From positions 1 to 64,000 of the forward strand of contig WEDG01006499.1 in NCBI GenBank assembly GCA_017591395.1: a stretch of DNA of 64,000 nt. Reading direction: 5' to 3'. A program made the translations under genes and the position numbers. The notes below the pieces were generated by a model. The model had not been told where the DNA came from, did no database searches, and saw only the letters and a program-made list of their open reading frames with translations. Origin of the DNA: Schistocephalus solidus (taxonomy: Eukaryota > Platyhelminthes > Cestoda > Diphyllobothriidea > Diphyllobothriidae). Positions within the stretch are counted from its first letter, which is position 1. Every line of letters starts with the position of its first letter. Below, one piece after another: positions 43,201 through 57,400 of the stretch.

Positions 43201-46200
43201 CCTGGGATTCGAACCCGTGAAATTTGGTATTTAATTCGAACGCTCTACCTTTGAGGCATGTGCTCGTTGTTTTTTCGGTTTTGATCGGGAATATGATGAT
43301 AGTGTGGGGGCTCACCGATCTGCTTAACGAACATGTACGTTCCGTTCTGACCTGGAGCTCAGACTAGAGCCCTTGCAGGCGGTTGCAAATTGACGTATAG
43401 CATATGATGAAATGGAACCGACAAACACAAGGGTGACTGGACTTGCCATTTCTGGCTTATAAGCCGTCATCAGCCAGTCATATCCTATCGCAATTGTGAC
43501 ACACCTGGGATTTAAACCCGCGACCTTTGGTATTTAAGTCGAACGCTCTACATTGAGCCACGGGCTCGTAATTCTGTTGGTTGTGATCGGGATATATGAT
43601 GATGGTGTGGGGCTCACCGATCTGCTTATAGAACATGTATGTTCCGTTGTGCCCTGAGCTCAGAGTAGGGCTCTTGCAGGCGGTCGCATAGCGACATGTA
43701 GCATATGATGAAATGGAACCGACAAACACAAGGGAGACTGGAGTTGCCATTTCTGGCTTTATTAGCCGTCATCAGCCAGTGATATTTAATCGCAAATGTG
43801 ACACACCTGGGATTCAAACCCGCGACATTTGGTATTTGAGTCGAACGCTCTTCCATTGAGCCACGGGCTCGTTTTTTTGTCAGTTGTGATCAAGAATATG
43901 ATGATAGTGTGCGGCTTACCCATCTGTTTAAAGAACATGTGTGTTCCGTTTTGCCCTGGAGCTCAGACAAGAGCCCTTGCAGGTGGTCGCATAGCGACGT
44001 GTCGCATATGATGAAATAAAAACCGACAAAAAGACAAGGGAGACCGAATGGCCATTTCTGGCTTATTAGCCGTCACCAGCCAGTCATACCCAATCCCAAG
44101 TGTGGCACACCTGAGATTTGAACCCGCAACCTTTGGTATTTGAGTCGAACGCTCTACCATTGAGCCACGGGCTCGTTGATTTTGTCGGTTGTGATCGGGA
44201 ATATGATGATAGTGTGGGGCTCACCGATCTGCTTAAGGAACATGTATGTTCCGTTGTGCCCTGGAGCTCAGACCAGAGCCTCGCAGGCGGTCGCATAGCG
44301 ACGTGTAGCATATGATGAAATGGAACCGACAAAGACAAGGAGACTGGAATGGCCATTTCTGGCTTATTAGCCGTCATCAGCCAGTCATACCCAATCCCAA
44401 GTGTGGCACACCTGGGATTCGAAACCGCGACCTTGGTATTTTGAGTCGAACGCTCTACCATTGAGCCACGGGCTCGTTGTTTTGTCGGTTGTGATCGGGA
44501 ATATGATGATAGTGTGGGGCTCACGGATCTGCTTAAGGAACATGTATGTTCCGTTGTACCCTGGAGCTCAGACAAGAGCTCTCGCAGGCGGTCGCATAGC
44601 GACGTGTAGCATATGATGAAATGGAACCGACAAAGACAAGGGAGACCGGAATGGCCATTTCTGGCTTATTAGCCGTCATCAGCCAGTCATACCCAATCCC
44701 AAGTGTGGCACACCTGGGATTCGAACCCGCGAAATTTCGTATTTGAGTCGAACGCTCTACCATTGAGCCACGGGCTCGTTGTTTTGTCGGTTGTGATCGG
44801 GAATATGATGATAGTGTGGGGCTCACCGATCTGCTTAAGGAACATGTATGTTCCGTTGTGCCCTGGAGCTCAGACTAGAGCCCTTGCAGGCGGTCGCATA
44901 GCGACGTGTAGCATATGATGAAATGGAACCGACAAAAGACAAGGGAGACCGGAATGGCCATTTCTGGCTTATTAGCCGTCATCAGCCAGTCATACCCAAT
45001 CCCAAGTGTGGCACACCTGGGATTTGAACCCGCGATATTTGTTATTTGAGTCAGAACGCTCTACCATTGAGCCACGGGCTCGTTGTTTTGTCGGTTGTGA
45101 TCGGGAATATGATGATAGTGTGGGGCTCACCGATCTGCTTAAGGAACATGTATGTTCCGTTGTGCCCTTGAGCTCAGACTAGAGCCCTCGCAGGCGGTCG
45201 CATAGCGACGTGTAGCATATGATGAAATGGAACCGACAAAGACAAAGGGAGACCGGAATGGCCATTTCTGGCTTATAAGCCGTCATCAGCCAGTCATACC
45301 CAATCCCAAGTGTGGCACACCTGGGATTCGAACCCGCGACATTTGGTATTTGAGTCGAACGCTCTACCAATGAGCCACGGGCTCGTTGTTTTTGTCGGTT
45401 TTTGATCGGGAATATGATGATAGTGTGGGGGCTCACCGATCTGCTTAAGAACATGTACGTTCCGTTCTGACCCTGGAGCTCAGACTAGAGCCCTCGCAGG
45501 CGGTCGCATAGCGACGTGTAGCATATGATGAAATGGAACCGACAAAAGACAAGGAGAGAACGGAATGGCAATTTCTGGCTAATTGGCCGTCATCAGCCAG
45601 TCTTAGCCGATCCCAATTGTGGCACACCTGGGATTTGAACCCAGGATATTTGTTATTTGAGTAAAACAGACTTACATTGAGCCACGGGCTTGTTGTTTTG
45701 TCGGTTGTGATCGGATATATGACGATGGTATGGAACTCACCGATCTGCTTAATGAACATGCATGTTCCGTTGTGCCCTGGAGCTCAGACTAGAGCCCTCG
45801 CAGGCGTTCGCATAGCGACGTGTAGCATATGATGAAATGGAACCGACAAAGACAAGGGAGACCGGAATGGCCATTTCTGGCTTATTAGCCGTCATCAGCC
45901 AGTCATACCCAATCCCAAGTGTGGCACACCTGGGATTCGAACCCGCGACCTTTGGTATTTGAGTCGAACGCTCTACCATTGAGCCACGGGCTCGTTGTTT
46001 TGTCGGTTGTGATCGGGAATATGATGATAGTGTGGGGCTCACCGATCTGCTTAAGGAAACATGTATGTTCCGTTGTGCCCTGGAGCTCAGACTAGAGCCC
46101 TCGCAGGCGGTCGCATAGCGACGTGTAGCATATGATGAAATGGAACCGACAAAGACAAGGGAGACCGGATGGCCATTTCTGGCTTATTAGCCGTCATCAG

Positions 46201-49200
46201 CCAGTCATACCCAATCCCAAGTGTGGCACACCTGGGATTCGAACCCGCGACCTTTGGTATTTGAGTCAAATGCTCTACCATTGAGCCACGGGCTCGTTGT
46301 TTTGTCGGTTGTGATCGGGAATATGATGATAGTGTGGGGCTCACCGATCTGCTTAAGGAAACATGTATGTTCCGTTGTGCCCTGGAGCTCAGACTAGAGC
46401 TCTCGCAGGCGGTCGCATAGCGACGTGTAGCATATGATGAAATGGAACCGACAAAGACAAGGGAGACCGGAATGGCCATTTCTGGCTTATAAGCCGTCAT
46501 CAGCCAGTCATACCCAATCCCAAGTGTGGCACACCTGGGATTCGAACCCGCGACATTTGGTATTTGAGTCGAACGCTCTACCATTGAGCCACGGGCTCGT
46601 TGTTTTGTCGGTTGTGATCGGGAATATGATGATAGTGTGGGGCTCACCGATCTGCTTAAGGAACATGTATGTTCCGTTGTGCCCTGAGGTCAGACTAGAG
46701 CTCTCGCAGGCGGTCGCATAGCGACGTGAAGCATATGATGAAATGGGACCGACAAAAACAAGGGAGACCGGAATGGCCATTTCTGGCTTATTAGCCGTCA
46801 TCAGCCAGTCATACCCAATCCCAAGTGTGGCACACCTGAGATTCGAACCCGCGACATTTGTTATTTGAGTCGAACGCTCTACCATTGAGCCACGGGCTCG
46901 TTGTTTTGTCGGTTGTGATCGGGAATATGATGATAGTGTGGGGCTCACCGATCTGCTTAAGGAACATGTATGTTCCGTTGTGCCCTGGAGCTCAGACTAG
47001 AGCTCTCGCAGGCGGTCGCATAGCGACGTGTAGCATATGATGAAATGGAACCGACAAAGACAAGGGAGACCGGAATGGCCATTTCTGGCTTATTAGCCGT
47101 CATCAGCCAGTCATACCCAATCCCAAGTGTGGCACACCTGGGATTCGAACACGCGACCTTTGGTATTTGAGTCGAACGCTCTACCATTGAGCCACGGGCT
47201 CGTTGTTTTTGTCGGTTGTGATCGGGAATATGATGATAGTGTGGGGCTCACCGATCTGCTTAAGGAACATGTATGTTCCGTTGTGCCCTGGAGCTCAGAC
47301 TAGAGCTCTCGCAGGCGGTCGCATAGCGACGTGTAGCATATGATGAAATGGAACCGACAAAGACAAGGGAGACCGGAATGGCCATTTCTGGCTTATTAGC
47401 CGTCATCAGCCAGTCATACCCAATCCCAAGTGTGGCACACCTGGGATTCGAACCCGCGACATTTGTTATTTGAGTCGAACGCTCTACCATTGAGCCACGG
47501 GCTCGTTGTTTTGTCGGTTGTGATCGGGAATATGATGATAGTGTGGGGCTCACCGATCTGCTTAAGGAACATGTATGTTCCGTTGTGCCTGGAGCTCAGA
47601 CTAGAGCTCTCGCAGGCGGTCGCATAGCGACGTGTAGCATATGATGAAATGGAACCGACAAAGACAAGGGAGACCGGAATGGCCATTTCTGGCTTATTAG
47701 CCGTCATCAGCCAGTCATACCCAATCCCAAGTGTGGCACACCTGGGATTCGAAACCGCGACCTTTGGTATTTGAGTCGAACGCTCTACCATTGAGCCACG
47801 GGCTCGTTGTTTTGTCGGTTGTGATCGGGAATATGATGATAGTGTGGGGCTCACCGATCTGCTTAAGGAACATGTATGTTCCGTTGTGCCCTGGAGCTCA
47901 GACTAGAGCTCTCGCAGGCGGTCGCATAGCGACGTGTAGCATATGATGAAATGGAACCGACAAAGACAAGGGAGACCGGAATGGCCATTTCTGGCTTATT
48001 AGCCGTCATCAGCCAGTCATACCCAATCCCAAGTGTGGCACACCTGAGATTCGAAACCCGCGACCATTTGTTATTTGAGTCGAACGCTCTACCATTGAGC
48101 CACGGGCTCGTTGTTTTGTCGGTTGTGATCGGGAATATGATGATAGTGTGGGGCTCACCGATCTGCTTAAGGAACATGTATGTTCCGTTGTGCCCTGGAG
48201 CTCAGACTAGACCGCTCGCAGGCGGTCGCATAGCGACGTGTAGCATATGATGAAATGGAACCGACAAAGACAAGGGAGACCGGAATGGCCATTTCTGGCT
48301 TATTAGCCGTCATCAGCCAGTCATACCCAATCCCAAGTGTGGCACACTGGGATTCGAACCCGCGACATTTGGTATTTGAGTCGAACGCTCTACCATTGAG
48401 CCACGGGCTCGTTGTTTTGTCGGTTGTGATCGGGAATATGATGATAGTGTGGGGCTCACCGATCTGCTTAAGGAACATGTATGTTCCGTTGTGCCCTGAG
48501 CTCAGACTAGAGCTCTCGCAGGCGGTCGCATAGCGACGTGTAGCATATGATGAAATGGAACCGACAAAGACAAGGGAGACCGGAATGGCCATTTCTGGCT
48601 TATTAGCCGTCATCAGCCAGTCATACCCAATCCCAAGTGTGGCACACCTGGGATTCGAACCCGCGACCTTTGGTATTTGAGTCGAACGCTCTACCATTGA
48701 GCCACGGGCTCGTTGTTTTGTCGGTTGTGATCGGGAATATGATGATAGTGTGGGGCTCACCGATCTGCTTAAGGAACATGTATGTTCCGTTGTGCCCTGG
48801 AGCTCAGACTAGAGCCTCGCAGGCGGTCGCATAGCGACGTGTAGCATATGATGAAATGGAACCGACAAAAGACAAGGGAGACCGGAATGGCCATTTCTGG
48901 CTTATTAGCCGTCATCAGCCAGTCATACCCAATCCCAAGTGTGGCACACCTGGGATTCGAACCCGCGATCTTTGGTATTTGAGTCAAATGCTCTACCATT
49001 GAGCCACGGGCTCGTTGTTTTTGTCGGTTGTGATCGGGAATATGATGATAGTGTGGGGCTCACCGATCTGCTTAAGGAACATGTATGTTCCGTTGTGCCC
49101 TGGAGCTCAGACTAGAGCTCTCGCAGGCGGTCGCATAGCGACGTGTAGCATATGATGAAATGGAACCGACAAAGACAAGGGAGACCGGAATGGCCATTTC

Positions 49201-52200
49201 TGGCTTATAAGCCGTCATCAGCCAGTCATACCCAATCCCAAGTGTGGCACACCTGAGATTCGAACCCGCGACATTTGTTATTTGAGTCGAACGCTCTACC
49301 ATTGAGCCACGGGCTCGTTGTTTTTGTCGGTTGTGATCGGGAATATGATGATAGTGTGGGGCTCACCGATCTGCTTAAGGAACATGTATGTTCCGTTGTG
49401 CCCTGGAGCTCAGACTAGAGCTCTCGCAGGCGGTCGCATAGCGACGTGTAGCATATGATGAAATGGAACCGACAAAAGACAAGGGAGACCGGAATGGCCA
49501 TTTCTGGCTTATAAGCCGTCATCAGCCAGTCATACCCAATCCCAAGTGTGGCACACCTGGGATTCGAACCCGCGACCTTTGGTATTTGAGTCGAAACGCT
49601 CTACCATTGAGCCACGGGCTCGTTGTTTTGTCGGTTGTGATCGGGAATATGATGATAGTGTGGGGCTCACCGATCTGCTTAAGGAACATGTATGTTCCGT
49701 TGTGCCCTGGAGCTCAGACTAGAGCTCTCGCAGGCGGTCGCATAGCGACGTGAAGCATATGATGAAATGGAACCGACAAAGACAAGGGAGACCGGAATGG
49801 CCATTTCTGGCTTATTAGCCGTCATCAGCCAGTCATACCCAATCCCAAGTGTGGCACACCTGAGATTCGAACCCGCAACATTTGTTATTTGAGTCAAATG
49901 CTCTACCATTGAGCCACGGGCTCGTTGTTTTGTCGGTTGTGATCGGGAATATGATGATAGTGTGGGGCTCACCGATCTGCTTAAGGAACATGTATGTTCC
50001 GTTGTGCCCTGGAGCTCAGACTAGAGCTCTCGCAGGCGGTCGCATAGCGACGTGTAGCATATGATGAAATGGAACCGACAAAGACAAAGGGAGACCGGAA
50101 TGGCCATTTCTGGCTTATTAGCCGTCATCAGCCAGTCATACCCAATCCCAAGTGTGGCACACCTGAGATTCGAACCCGCGACATTTTGTTATTTGAGTCA
50201 AACGCTCTACCATTGAGCCACGGGCTCGTTGTTTTGTCGGTTGTGATCGGGAATATGATGATAGTGTGGGGCTCACCGATCTGCTTAAGGAACATGTATG
50301 TTCCGTTGTGCCTGAGCTCAGAATAGAGCCCTCGCAGGCGGTCGCATAGCGACGTGTAGCATATGATGAAATGGAACCGACAAAGACAAGGGAGACCGGA
50401 ATGGCCATTTCTGGCTTATTAGCCGTCATCAGCCAGTCATACCCAATCCCAAGTGTGGCACACCTGGGATTCGAACCCGCGACATTTGTTATTTGAGTCG
50501 AACGCTCTACCATTGAGCCACGGGCTCGTTGTTTTTGTCGGTTGTGATCGGGAATATGATGATAGTGTGGGGCTCACCGATCTGCTTAAGGAACATGTAT
50601 GTTCCGTTGTGCCCTTAGGTCAGACTAGAGCTCTCGCAGGCGGTCGCATAGCGACGTGTAGCATATGATGAAATGGAACCGACAAAGACAAGGGAGACCG
50701 GAATGGCCATTTCTGGCTTATTAGCCGTCATCAGCCAGTCATACCCAATCCCAAGTGTGGCACACCTGAGATTCGAACCCGCGACATTTGGTATTTGAGT
50801 CGAACGCTCTACCATTGAGCCACGGGCTCGTTGTTTTGTCGGTTGTGATCGGGAATATGATGATAGTGTGGGGCTCACCGATCTGCTTAAGGAACATGTA
50901 TGTTCCGTTGTGCCCTGGAGCTCAGACTAGAGCCTCGCAGGCGGTCGCATAGCGACGTGTAGCATATGATGAAATGGAACCGACAAAGACAAGGGAGACC
51001 GGAATGGCCATTTCTGGCTTATTAGCCGTCATCAGCCAGTCATACCCAATCCCAAGTGTGGCACACCTGGGATTCGAACCCGCGACCTTTGGTTTGAGTC
51101 AAACGCTCTACAATTGAGCCACGGGCTCGTTGTTTTGTCGGTTGTGATCGGGAATATGATGATAGTGTGGGGCTCACCGATCTGCTTAAGGAACATGTAT
51201 GTTCCGTTGTGCCCTGGAGCTCAGACTAGAGCTCTCGCAGGCGGTCGCATAGCGACGTGTAGCATATGATGAAATGGAACCGACAAAGACAAGGGGAGAC
51301 CGAATGGCCATTTCTGGCTTATTAGCCGTCATCAGCCAGTCATACCCAATCCCAAGTGTGGCACACCTGAGATTCGAACCCGCGACATTTGTTATTTGAG
51401 TCGAACGCTCTACCATTGAGCCACGGGCTCGTTGTTTTGTCGGTTGTGATCGGGAATATGATGATAGTGTGGGGCTCACCGATCTGCTTAAGGAACATGT
51501 ATGTTCCGTTGTGCCCTGGAGCTCAGACTAGAGCCTCGCAGGCGGTCGCATAGCGACGTGTAGCATATGATGAAATGGAACCGATAAAGACAAGGGAGAC
51601 CGGAATGGCCATTTCTGGCTTATTAGCCGTCATCAGCCAGTCATACCCAATCCCAAGTGTGGCACACCTGAGATTCGAACCCGCGAGATTGTTATTTGAG
51701 TCGAACGCTCTACCATTGAGCCACGGGCTCGTTGTTTTGTCGGTTGTGATCGGGAATATGATGATAGTGTGGGGCTCACCGATCTGCTTAAGGAACATGT
51801 ATGTTCCGTTGTGCTCTTGAGCTCAGACTAGAGCTCTCGCAGGCGGTCGCATAGCGACGTGTAGCATATGATGAAATGGAACCGACAAAAGACAAGGGAG
51901 ACCGGAATGGCCATTTCTGGCTTATTAGCCGTCATCAGCCAGTCATACCCAATCCCAAGTGTGGCACACCTGAGATTCGAACCCGCGACATTTGTTATTT
52001 TGAGATAACGCTCTACCATTGAGCCACGGGCTCGTTGTTTTGTCGGTTGTGATCGGGAATATGATGATAGTGTGGGGCTCACCGATCTGCTTAAGGAACA
52101 TGTATGTTCCGTTGTGCCCTGGAGCTCAGACTAGAGCTCTCGCAGGCGGTCGCATAGCGACGTGTAGCATATGATGAAATGGAACCGATAAAGACAAGGG

Positions 52201-54313
52201 AGACCGGAATGGCCATTTCTAGCTTATTAGCCGTCATCAGCCAGTCATACCCAATCCCAAGTGTGGCACACCTGGGATTCGAACACGCGACATTTGGTAT
52301 TTGAGTCGAACGCTCTACCATTGAGCCACGGGCTCGTTGTTTTGTCGGTTGTGATCGGGAATATGATGATAGTGTGGGGCTCACCGATCTGCTTAAGGAA
52401 CATGTATGTTCCGTTGTGCCCTGGAGCTCAGACTAGAGCTCTCGCAGGCGGTCGCATAGCGACGTGTAGCATATGATGAAATGGAACCGACAAAGACAAA
52501 GGGAGACCGGAATGGCCATTTCTGGCTTATTAGCCGTCATCAGCCAGTCATACCCAATCCCAAGTGTGGCACACCTGAGTTCGAACCCGCGACATTTGGT
52601 ATTTGAGTCGAACGCTCTACCATTGAGCCACGGGCTCGTTGTTTTTGTCGGTTGTGATCGGGAATATGATGATAGTGTGGGGCTCACCGATCTGCTTAAG
52701 GAACATGTATGTTCCGTTGCGCCCTGGAGCTCAGACTAGAGCTCTCGCAGGCGGTCGCATAGCGACGTGTAGCATATGATGAAATGGAACCGACAAAGAC
52801 AAGGGAGACCGGAATGGCCATTTCTGGCTTATTAGCCGTCATCAGCCAGTCATACCCAATCCCAAGTGTGGCACACCTGAGATTCGAACCCGCGACATTT
52901 GTTATTTGAGTCAAATGCTCTACCATTGAGCCACGGGCTCGTTGTTTTGTCGGTTGTGATCGGGAATATGATGATAGTGTGGGGCTCACCGATCTGCTTA
53001 AGGAACATGTATGTTCCGTTGTGCCCTGGAGCTCAGACTAGAGCTCTCGCAGGCGGTCGCATAGCGACGTGTAGCATATGATGAAATGGAACCGACAAAG
53101 ACAAGGGAGACCGGAATGGCCATTTCTGGCTTATTAGCCGTCATCAGCCAGTCATACCCAATCCCAAGTGTGGCACACCTGGGATTCGAACCCGCGACCT
53201 TTGGTATTTGAGTCAAACGCTCTACAATTGAGCCACGGGCTCGTTGTTTTGTCGGTTGTGATCGGGAATATGATGATAGTGTGGGGCTCACCGATCTGCT
53301 TAAGGAACATGTATGTTCCGTTGTGCCCTGGAGCTCAGACTAGAGCTCTCGCAGGCGGTCGCATAGCGACGTGTAGCATATGATGAAATGGAACCGACAA
53401 AGACAAGGGAGACCGGAATGGCCATTTCTGGCTTATTAGCCGTCATCAGCCAGTCATACCCAATCCCAAGTGTGGCACACCTGAGATTCGAACCCGCGAC
53501 ATTTGTTATTTGAGTCGAACGCTCTACCATTGAGCCACGGGCTCGTTGTTTTTGTCGGTTGTGATCGGGAATATGATGATAGTGTGGGGCTCACCGATCT
53601 GCTTAAGGAACATGTATGTTCCGTTGTGCCCTGGAGCTCAGACTAGAGCTCTCGCAGGCGGTCGCATAGCGACGTGTAGCATATGATGAAATGGAACCGA
53701 CAAAGACAAGGAGACCGGAATGGCCATTTCTGGCTTATTAGCCGTCATCAGCCAGTCATACCCAATCCCAAGTGTGGCACACCTGAGATTCGAACCCGCG
53801 ACATTTGGTTATTTGAGTCGAACGCTCTACCATTGAGCCACGGGCTCGTTGTTTTGTCGGTTGTGATCGGGAATATGATGATAGTGTGGGGCTCACCGAT
53901 CTGCTTAAGGAACATGTATGTTCCGTTGTGCCCTGGAGCTCAGACTAGAGCTCTCGCAGGCGGTCGCATAGCGACGTGTAGCATATGATGAAATGGAACC
54001 GACAAAAGACAAGGGAGACCGGAATGGCCATTTCTGGCTTATTAGCCGTCATCAGCCAGTCATACCCAATCCCAAGTGTGGCACACCTGGGATTCCGAAC
54101 CCGACATTTGTTATTTGAGTCGAACGCTCTACCATTGAGCCACGGGCTCGTTGTTTTGTCGGTTGTGATCGGGAATATGATGATAGTGTGGGGCTCACCG
54201 ATCTGCTTAAGGAACATGTATGTTCCGTTGTGCCCTGGAGCTCAGAATAGAGCTCTCGCAGGCGGTCGCATAGCGACGTGTAGCATATGATGAAATGGAA
54301 CCGACAAAGACAA

Positions 54314-54368
54314 GGGAGACCGGAATGGCCATTTCTGGCTTATTAGCCGTCATCAGCCAGTCATACCC
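54314..54368 (-). ncRNA. Hammerhead-like ribozyme fold in family 2 monomer (representative)
   Basis: Minus strand: GGG (54,366-54,368), loop UAU, GACUGG (54,357-54,362), core CUGAUGA (54,350-54,356), stem II GGCU-AAUA-AGCC, GAAA (54,332-54,335), stem III AU-GGCC-AU, predicted cleavage after AUU between 54,324 and 54,323, CCGGUC (54,318-54,323) pairing perfectly with GACUGG (one G-U), then U and CCC pairing GGG. Compared with family 1, stem I differs at several positions but stays paired. C/A at 10.1/11.1 is non-canonical. Most monomers keep every core base; a few are mutated (for example CUGCUGA near 41,353, CUGGUGA near 44,075). Confidence 0.65.
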
Positions 54369-54381
54369 AATCCCAAGTGTG

Positions 54382-54451
54382 GCACACCTGGGATTCGAAC
54401 CCGCGACCTTTGGTATTTGAGTCGAACGCTCTACCATTGAGCCACGGGCTC
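54382..54451 (-). ncRNA. tRNA-like head of family 2 monomer (representative)
   Basis: A box TGGCTCAATGG (complement of 54,434-54,444) and B box GGTTCGAATCC (complement of 54,391-54,401) both match the RNA polymerase III internal promoter consensus, at tRNA-like spacing. The D-arm-like part reads GTGGCTCAATGGTAGAGC. The anticodon region does not fold well and the acceptor stem is poor, so this is a tRNA-derived SINE-type promoter and not a functional tRNA. Monomers of the 'gagattcgaac' variant have one mismatch in the B box. Transcription would run leftward and include the hammerhead-like fold ~15-70 bp further on. Confidence 0.7.
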
Positions 54452-57400
54452 GTTGTTTTGTCGGTTGTGATCGGGAATATGATGATAGTGTGGGGCTCAC
54501 CGATCTGCTTAAGGAACATGTATGTTCCGTTGTGCCCTGGAGCTCAGACTAGAGCTCTCGCAGGCGGTCGCATAGCGACGTGTAGCATATGATGAAATGG
54601 AATCGATAAAAGACAAGGGAGACCGGAATGGCCATTTCTGGCTTATTAGCCGTCATCAGCCAGTCATACCCAATCCCAAGTGTGGCACACCTGGGATTCG
54701 AACCCGCGACGTTTGGCATTTGAGTCGAACGCTCTACCATTGAGCCACCTTCTCGTTGTTTTATCGGTTGTGATCGGGAATATGATGATAGTGTGGGGCT
54801 CACCGATCTGCTTAAGGAACATGTATGTTCCGTTGTGCCCTGGAGCTCAGACTAGAGCTCTCGCAGGCGGTCGCATAGCGACGTGTAGCATATGATGAAA
54901 TGGAACCGACAAAGACAAGGGAGACCGGAATGGCCATTTCTGGCTTATTAGCCGTCATCAGCCAGTCATACCCAATCCCAAGTGTGGCACACCTGGGATT
55001 CGGAACCCCGCGACCTTTGGTATTTGAGTCAAATGCTCTACCATTGAGCCACGGGCTCGTTGTTTTGTCGGTTGTGATCGGGAATATGATGATAGTGTGG
55101 GGCTCACCGATCTGCTTAAGGAACATGTATGTTCCGTTGTGCCCTGGAGCTCAGACTAGAGCTCTCGCAGGCGGTCGCATAGCGACGTGTAGCATATGAT
55201 GAAATGGAACCGACAAAGACAAGGGAGACCGGAATGGCCATTTCTGGCTTATTAGCCGTCATCAGCCAGTCATACCCAATCCCAAGTGTGGCACACCTGG
55301 GATTCGAACACGCGAACTTTGGTATTTGAGTCGAACGCTCTACCATTGAGCCACGGGCTCGTTGTTTTGTCGGTTGTGATCGGGAATATGATGATAGTGT
55401 GGGGCTCACCGATCTGCTTAAGGAACATGTATGTTCCGTTGTGCCCTGGAGCTCAGACTAGAGCTCTCGCAGGCGGTCGCATAGCGACGTGTAGCATATG
55501 ATGAAATGGAACCGACAAAGACAAGGGAGACCGGAATGGCCATTTCTGGCTTATTAGCCGTCATCAGCCAGTCATACCCAATCCCAAAGGTGGCACACCT
55601 GGGATTCGAACCCGCGACATTTGTTATTTGAGTCGAACGCTCTACCATTGAGCCACGGGCTCGTTGTTTTGTCGGTTGTGATCGGGAATATGATGATAGT
55701 GTGGGGCTCACCGATCTGCTTAAGGAACATGTATGTTCCGTTGTGCCCTGGAGCTCAGACTAGAGCTCTCGCAGGCGGTCGCATAGCGACGTGTAGCATA
55801 TGATGAAATGGAACCGACAAAGACAAGGGAGACCGGAATGGCCATTTCTGGCTTATTAGCCGTCATCAGCCAGTCATACCCAATCCCAAGTGTGGCACAC
55901 CTGGGATTCGAACCCGCGACCTTTGGTATTTGAGTCGAACGCTCTACCATTGAGCCACGGGCTCGTTGTTTTGTCGGTTGTGATCGGGAATATGATGATA
56001 GTGTGGGGCTCACCGATCTGCTTTAAAGGAACATGTATGTTCCGTTGTGCCCTGGAGCTCAGACTAGAGCTCTCGCAGGCGGTCGCATAGCGACGTGTAG
56101 CATATGATGAAATGGAACCGACAAAGACAAGGGAGACCGGAATGGCCATTTCTGGCTTATTAGCCGTCATCAGCCAGTCATACCCAATCCCAAGTGTGGC
56201 ACACCTGGGATTCGAACCCGCGACTTTGGTATTTGAGTCGAACGCTCTACCATTGAGCCACGGGCTCGTTGTTTTGTCGGTTGTGATCGGGAATATGATG
56301 ATAGTGTGGGGCTCACCGATCTGCTTAAGGAACATGTATGTTCCGTTGTGCTCTTGAGCTCAGACTAGAGCTCTCGCAGGCGGTCGCATAGCGACGTGTA
56401 GCATATGATGAAATGGAACCGACAAAGACAAGGGAGACCGGAATGGCCATTTCTGGCTTATTAGCCGTCATCAGCCAGTCATACCCAATCCCAAAGTGTG
56501 GCACACCTGGGATTCGAACCCGCGACCTTTGGTATTTGAGTCGAACGCTCTACCATTGAGCCACGGGCTCGTTGTTTTGTCGGTTGTGATCGGGAATATG
56601 ATGATAGTGTGGGGCTCACCGATCTGCTTAAGGAACATGTATGTTCCGTTGTGCCCTGGAGCTCAGACTAGAGCTCTCGCAGGCGGTCGCATAGCGACGT
56701 GTAGCATATGATGAAATGGAACCGACAAAGACAAGGGAGACCGGAATGGCCATTTCTGGCTTATTAGCCGTCATCAGCCAGTCATACCCAATCCCAAGTG
56801 TGGCACACCTGAGATTCGAACCCGCGACCTTTGGTATTTGAGTCGAACGCTCTCCAATTGAGCCACGGGCTCGTTGTTTTGTCGGTTGTGATCGGGAATA
56901 TGATGATAGTGTGGGGCTCACCGATCTGCTTAAAGGAACATGTATGTTCCGTTGTGCCCTGGAGCTCAGACTAGAGCTCTCGCAGGCGGTCGCATAGCGA
57001 CGTGTAGCATATGATGAAATGGAACCGCCAAAGACAAGGAGACCGGAATGGCCATTTCTGGCTTATTAGCCGTCATCAGCCAGTCATACCCAATCCCAAG
57101 TGTGGCACACCTGAGATTCGAACCCGCGACCTTTGGTATTTGAGTCGAACGCTCTACCATTGAGCCACGGGCTCGTTGTTTTGTCGGTTGTGATCGGGAA
57201 TATGATGATAGTGTGGGGCTCACCGATCTGCTTAAGGAACATGTATGTTCCGTTGTGCCCTGGAGCTCAGACTAGAGCTCTCGCAGGCGGTCGCATAGCG
57301 ACGTGTAGCATATGATGAAATGGGAACCGACAAAGACAAGGGAGACCGGAATGGCCATTTCTGGCTTATTAGCCGTCATCAGCCAGTCATACCCAATCCC

